Shown here piece after piece: positions 60,647 through 64,000 of a stretch of 64,000 nucleotides of DNA. Source of the DNA: JAGKXB01 sp964498835 (GTDB lineage Bacteria; Pseudomonadota; Gammaproteobacteria; Burkholderiales; Burkholderiaceae_D). Every line of letters starts with the position of its first letter. Within the stretch, counting starts at the first letter, position 1. Made by a program: the position numbers and the translations under genes. Under the pieces are notes generated by a model. That model was not told where the DNA came from. It made no database searches and saw only the letters and a list, made by a program, of their open reading frames with translations. The stretch covers positions 29,346-93,345 of the forward strand of contig CAZCIX010000002.1 in NCBI GenBank assembly GCA_964498835.1. The letters run 5' to 3'.

Positions 60647-63600
60647 ATGAATACACTGCAATTTATCCACCTGCGTTTGCACTCTGAATACTCTATCGTT
60701 GATGGCTTGGTACGCATCGATGACGTGGTGCAGGCGGCCAAAAATGATAGCCAGCCGGCGTTGGCGATGACCGATTTGTCGAACTTGTTTGGCATGGTCA
60801 AGTTTTATAAAGCGGCGCGTAGCAAAGGGATTAAGCCCATCGTTGGTTGCGACGTTTGGATCAGTAATGATGAAAACCCTGATCAACCGTCTCGCTTGTT
60901 GTTGTTGGTAAAAAATTACCCAGGTTATTTGCAATTATGTACGTTATTGTCCAAAGCCTGGCTGGAAAACCAGCAGCGTGGCCGGGCGGAAATTCGTATC
61001 GAATGGCTGGCGCAATTGCAACGTGATTTGCAGCAGGAAGGAAAAGAACCTGGCTTGATTGCTTTGTCGGGCGCGCATTTTGGTGATATCGGGATGGCGA
61101 TTACGAATGGTAATTTGCCCGCAGCACAGCGCTGTGCCGAGCGTTGGGCGGCAATTTTTCCAGGGCATTTTTATTTGGAAATTCAGCGTGCTGGATTCGT
61201 TAATACAGCACAGCAAGTGCAGCAATCATTGATTTTGGCGAATACCCTATCATTGCCGGTAGTGGCGACACATCCAGTACAATTTTTATCCCAAGAAGAA
61301 TTCATTGCGCATGAAGCACGAACCTGTATTGCTGAAGGAGAAATCCTCGCTAATACACGTCGCGTGAAGCGTTTTAACCAAGAGCAATATTTTAAGACGC
61401 AAGCAGAAATGGCTGCTTTGTTTGCTGATCTACCAGCGGCATTGCAAAACACGATAGAAATTGCCAAACGTTGCAGTTTGACGCTGGAATTGGGCAAGCC
61501 CAGGTTGCCTGACTTCCCAACACCTGATGGATTAAGTATCGCGACCTTTTTGGAGCAAGAAGCCAAGCGTGGTTTGGAATTGCGTTTACAGCATCTTTAT
61601 CCCGATGAGGCAGAGCGCGCCAAGCAGCGCCCTCGCTATGAAGAACGTTTGCAGTTTGAAACCGACACCATTATCAAAATGGGTTTCCCGGGTTATTTCT
61701 TGATTGTGGCGGAATTTATCCGCTGGGCAAAAAATAATGGTGTACCAGTCGGCCCAGGTCGCGGTTCTGGTGCTGGTTCGTTGGTGGCGTATTCTTTATT
61801 GATTACTGATCTAGATCCGCTGGCGTACAACTTGCTGTTTGAGCGCTTTCTGAATCCAGAACGGGTTTCCATGCCTGACTTTGATATTGATTTTTGCCAG
61901 GAAGGGCGTGATCGCGTGATTGCACACGTCAAGGATTTGTATGGCAAAGACGCGGTGTCACAAATCGCGACCTTCGGCACCATGGCGGCCAAAGGTGCGG
62001 TACGCGACGTCGGTAGGGTGCTGGACTTTGGCTACAATTTTTGCGATGGCATTTCCAAGCTGATTCCTTTTAAACCCGGCAAGCACGTCACGATTGCCGA
62101 TGCGATTGAAGAACAACCTTTGCTGGCTGAGCGGCAGGAGAACGAAGAGGAAGTTAAACAATTACTACAGCTAGCGCAGCAAGTCGAAGGCATTGCGCGT
62201 AATGTCGGTATGCACGCAGGTGGTGTGTTGATTGCACCTGGTAAGTTGACGGATTTCTGTCCTTTGTATACCCAAGGTGGTGAGACGGGTGTGGTGTCGC
62301 AATACGACAAAGACGACGTGGAAGCCATGGGTTTGGTCAAGTTCGACTTTTTGGGCTTGACCACGCTGACCATCCTGGATCGCGCGGTGCAATACATTAA
62401 ACATCTTGATGCCAGCATGCAGGATTTTAGTTTGGAATCCGTGCCGCTCAACGACAAAGCAACCTATACCCTGTTATCGCAAGCAAAAACGGTGGCGGTA
62501 TTCCAGCTGGAAAGTCGTGGTATGCAAGGGATGTTGAAAGACGCCAAGCCCGATCGATTTGAAGACATTATTGCGTTGGTGGCGCTGTATCGTCCGGGCC
62601 CGATGGATTTGATTCCTGATTTTTGCCGACGCAAACATGGCGAACGCTTCGATTACCCCGATCCACGTACCGAAGGCATTTTGTCGGAAACCTACGGCAT
62701 CATGGTGTATCAGGAACAGGTTATGCAAATGGCGCAGGTGGTGGGTGGCTATTCTCTGGGAGGTGCCGATTTGCTGCGTCGCGCCATGGGGAAAAAGAAG
62801 CCAGAAGAAATGGCCCAGCATAGACAAATCTTCCGTGATGGCGCGGCGAAAAATGATTTGAGTGCTGCCAAAGCCGATGAAATTTTTGATTTGATGGAAA
62901 AATTCGCCGGCTATGGTTTCAACAAATCGCATGCCGCAGCTTATGCCTTGTTGTCCTATCACACCGCTTTTTTAAAGACGCATCACCCAGCCGCGTTCAT
63001 GGCAGCCAACTTGTCCTTGGCGATGGATGACACCGATAAAATCAAGATTTTGGTGGAAGATGCGACAGAAATATGTGGCTTGACCTTGTTGCCGCCGGAT
63101 ATCAATCAATCCGATTATCGTTTTATTCCAGTTGGCGATAAGCAAATTCGTTATGGTTTAGGTGCAATCAAAGGTTCTGGCCAAAACGCGATTGAAGCGA
63201 TTGTTGCCGCCCGTTCTGATGGCAATGGGCCGTATACAAATTTGTTTGATTTTTGCAAACGCGTGGATAAAAAACACATCAATCGGCGCACCATGGACGC
63301 CTTGATTCGTGCTGGTGCTTTTGATGGTTTTCAAGTCGATCGGGGAATTTTGTTGGCATCGTTGCCAGTTGCGATGGAGTACGCCGAACAGGCAGAAGCG
63401 TCGATTAATCAGGTGAGTTTATTTGGCGGTGATGAAAGCGACATGGCGCCGCCGCCGGATTATCTCAAAGTGGCACCATGGAGCGAAAAGCAAAAATTGA
63501 TGGAAGAAAAAGCAGCGCTGGGTTTTTATCTTTCAGGTCATTTATTTAATGCTTATGCCAACGAAACCCGCCATTTTGCACGTCAAAAATTAAATGACTT

Positions 63601-64000
63601 GCAACCATCGCGCGAGCCACAATGGATAGCTGGCATGATAGTCGGCATGCGCACCCAAATGACACAGCGCGGTGTGATTTTGATCCTCACGCTGGATGAC
63701 AACAGTGCCACGGTCGATGTCACGATTTATAGTGAATTACGCGACGCGCATAAGCAACTCTTTAAGGAAGATGCTTTTTTAGCCGTATTAGGCAAAGTGT
63801 CAGAAGACCGCTTCTCCGGTGGTTTGCGCATCACCGCTGAAAAACTTATGGACATCGTCGCCGTACGCACCCAATTCGGCAAACAACTCAGCCTCCGCTT
63901 GCCATTGAACGTGGCATGGCCTGTGCTAAAAGAAACATTAACCCCTTATCGTTCAGAATCCGGCCTGCCATTAATCGTCCGTTACCAACGCGAAGGCGCG
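60647..64000 (+). CDS. dnaE: DNA polymerase III alpha subunit, 3' end cut by the window
   Basis: Catalytic subunit of the replicative polymerase. The frame runs open from the ATG at 60647 to the last base (1118 codons) without a stop, so only the last few dozen residues are missing (family length about 1160). The N-terminal PHP domain starts FIHLRLHSEYSIVDG. The palm holds GPGRGSGAGSLVAYSL near residue 368 and the catalytic PDFDIDF near 408; the finger and thumb follow, then the HhH and OB domains (the OB region runs to the window end). It is divergent from trhO. Confidence 0.95.
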   Translation, partial: MNTLQFIHLRLHSEYSIVDGLVRIDDVVQAAKNDSQPALAMTDLSNLFGMVKFYKAARSKGIKPIVGCDVWISNDENPDQPSRLLLLVKNYPGYLQLCTLLSKAWLENQQRGRAEIRIEWLAQLQRDLQQEGKEPGLIALSGAHFGDIGMAITNGNLPAAQRCAERWAAIFPGHFYLEIQRAGFVNTAQQVQQSLILANTLSLPVVATHPVQFLSQEEFIAHEARTCIAEGEILANTRRVKRFNQEQYFKTQAEMAALFADLPAALQNTIEIAKRCSLTLELGKPRLPDFPTPDGLSIATFLEQEAKRGLELRLQHLYPDEAERAKQRPRYEERLQFETDTIIKMGFPGYFLIVAEFIRWAKNNGVPVGPGRGSGAGSLVAYSLLITDLDPLAYNLLFERFLNPERVSMPDFDIDFCQEGRDRVIAHVKDLYGKDAVSQIATFGTMAAKGAVRDVGRVLDFGYNFCDGISKLIPFKPGKHVTIADAIEEQPLLAERQENEEEVKQLLQLAQQVEGIARNVGMHAGGVLIAPGKLTDFCPLYTQGGETGVVSQYDKDDVEAMGLVKFDFLGLTTLTILDRAVQYIKHLDASMQDFSLESVPLNDKATYTLLSQAKTVAVFQLESRGMQGMLKDAKPDRFEDIIALVALYRPGPMDLIPDFCRRKHGERFDYPDPRTEGILSETYGIMVYQEQVMQMAQVVGGYSLGGADLLRRAMGKKKPEEMAQHRQIFRDGAAKNDLSAAKADEIFDLMEKFAGYGFNKSHAAAYALLSYHTAFLKTHHPAAFMAANLSLAMDDTDKIKILVEDATEICGLTLLPPDINQSDYRFIPVGDKQIRYGLGAIKGSGQNAIEAIVAARSDGNGPYTNLFDFCKRVDKKHINRRTMDALIRAGAFDGFQVDRGILLASLPVAMEYAEQAEASINQVSLFGGDESDMAPPPDYLKVAPWSEKQKLMEEKAALGFYLSGHLFNAYANETRHFARQKLNDLQPSREPQWIAGMIVGMRTQMTQRGVILILTLDDNSATVDVTIYSELRDAHKQLFKEDAFLAVLGKVSEDRFSGGLRITAEKLMDIVAVRTQFGKQLSLRLPLNVAWPVLKETLTPYRSESGLPLIVRYQREGA

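Noticed and set aside
1..64000. CRISPR arrays, rRNA genes, integrases or intact insertion sequences.
   Set aside because: None seen on reading; the regular repeats present are palindromic intergenic elements, not spaced direct repeats.

Overview
The window reads as the chromosome of a Gram-negative betaproteobacterium, most likely Burkholderiales and perhaps near Oxalobacteraceae. The reasons are the gene blocks rne / rluC-HAD phosphatase-Rieske-sppA and tsaB-rimI-UDG / lplT / alr-radA, an O-antigen ABC exporter, and proteobacterial-type PolA, RNase E and DnaE. Base composition is moderate; the helicase gene at the left edge looks GC-richer in its 5' half than the genes after it. This placement is inferred from gene content and order, not from a phylogeny. 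Two 100-N assembly gaps (8306-8405 and 49287-49386) interrupt the sequence.

Layout. 1-3.2 kb: the end of an accessory region, with a 5'-truncated SNF2 helicase fused to an Mrr-type nuclease (resembling ZorD of Zorya anti-phage systems), then a palindrome and a broken remnant that looks like a ribbon-helix-helix antitoxin. 3.3-6.2 kb: dgkA and maeB. 6.2-12.9 kb: a polysaccharide cluster (wzm, wzt, gmd, rmd-like reductase, two GT4 glycosyltransferases) whose content resembles the D-rhamnose A-band cluster of Pseudomonas. 12.9-17.3 kb: polA, purE, purK. 17.4-23.9 kb, minus strand: pdxH, a membrane desaturase with an FNR-like box upstream, an MscS channel, a secreted PLD nuclease, rsmB, purN and a GNAT. 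24-28.3 kb: a secreted metallo-beta-lactamase-fold hydrolase, a dispersed palindromic repeat, an orphan AAA ATPase with elaborate nested dyads upstream, and rep helicase. 28.5-34.8 kb: an SRPBCC-like protein, nadA-nadC, an alpha carbonic anhydrase, nadB and purT. Thus all three genes of de novo NAD synthesis from aspartate lie together.

35-42.5 kb: a lone gene with features of an OTU-like cysteine protease plus a ubiquitin-interacting-motif-like helix (the most intriguing gene here), then radA, alr, lplT, a family 4 uracil-DNA glycosylase, rimI, tsaB and a thioredoxin-like protein. 42.4-48.8 kb: a PAS-GGDEF-EAL protein, an orphan NarL-type response regulator and rne. 49.4-54.3 kb: rluC (start lost in the gap), HAD phosphatase, Rieske protein, sppA, and prfC preceded by a perfect hairpin abutting its start codon. 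54.3-64 kb: a Kef-type antiporter, a secreted protein of unknown function, tRNA-Lys(UUU) with an unusually long terminator palindrome, uvrD, trhO and dnaE (cut by the window end).

Four copies of one dispersed GC-rich palindromic repeat lie just after the stop codons of dgkA, a glycosyltransferase gene, polA and uvrD. I saw no rRNA gene, CRISPR array, intact insertion sequence or prophage module.
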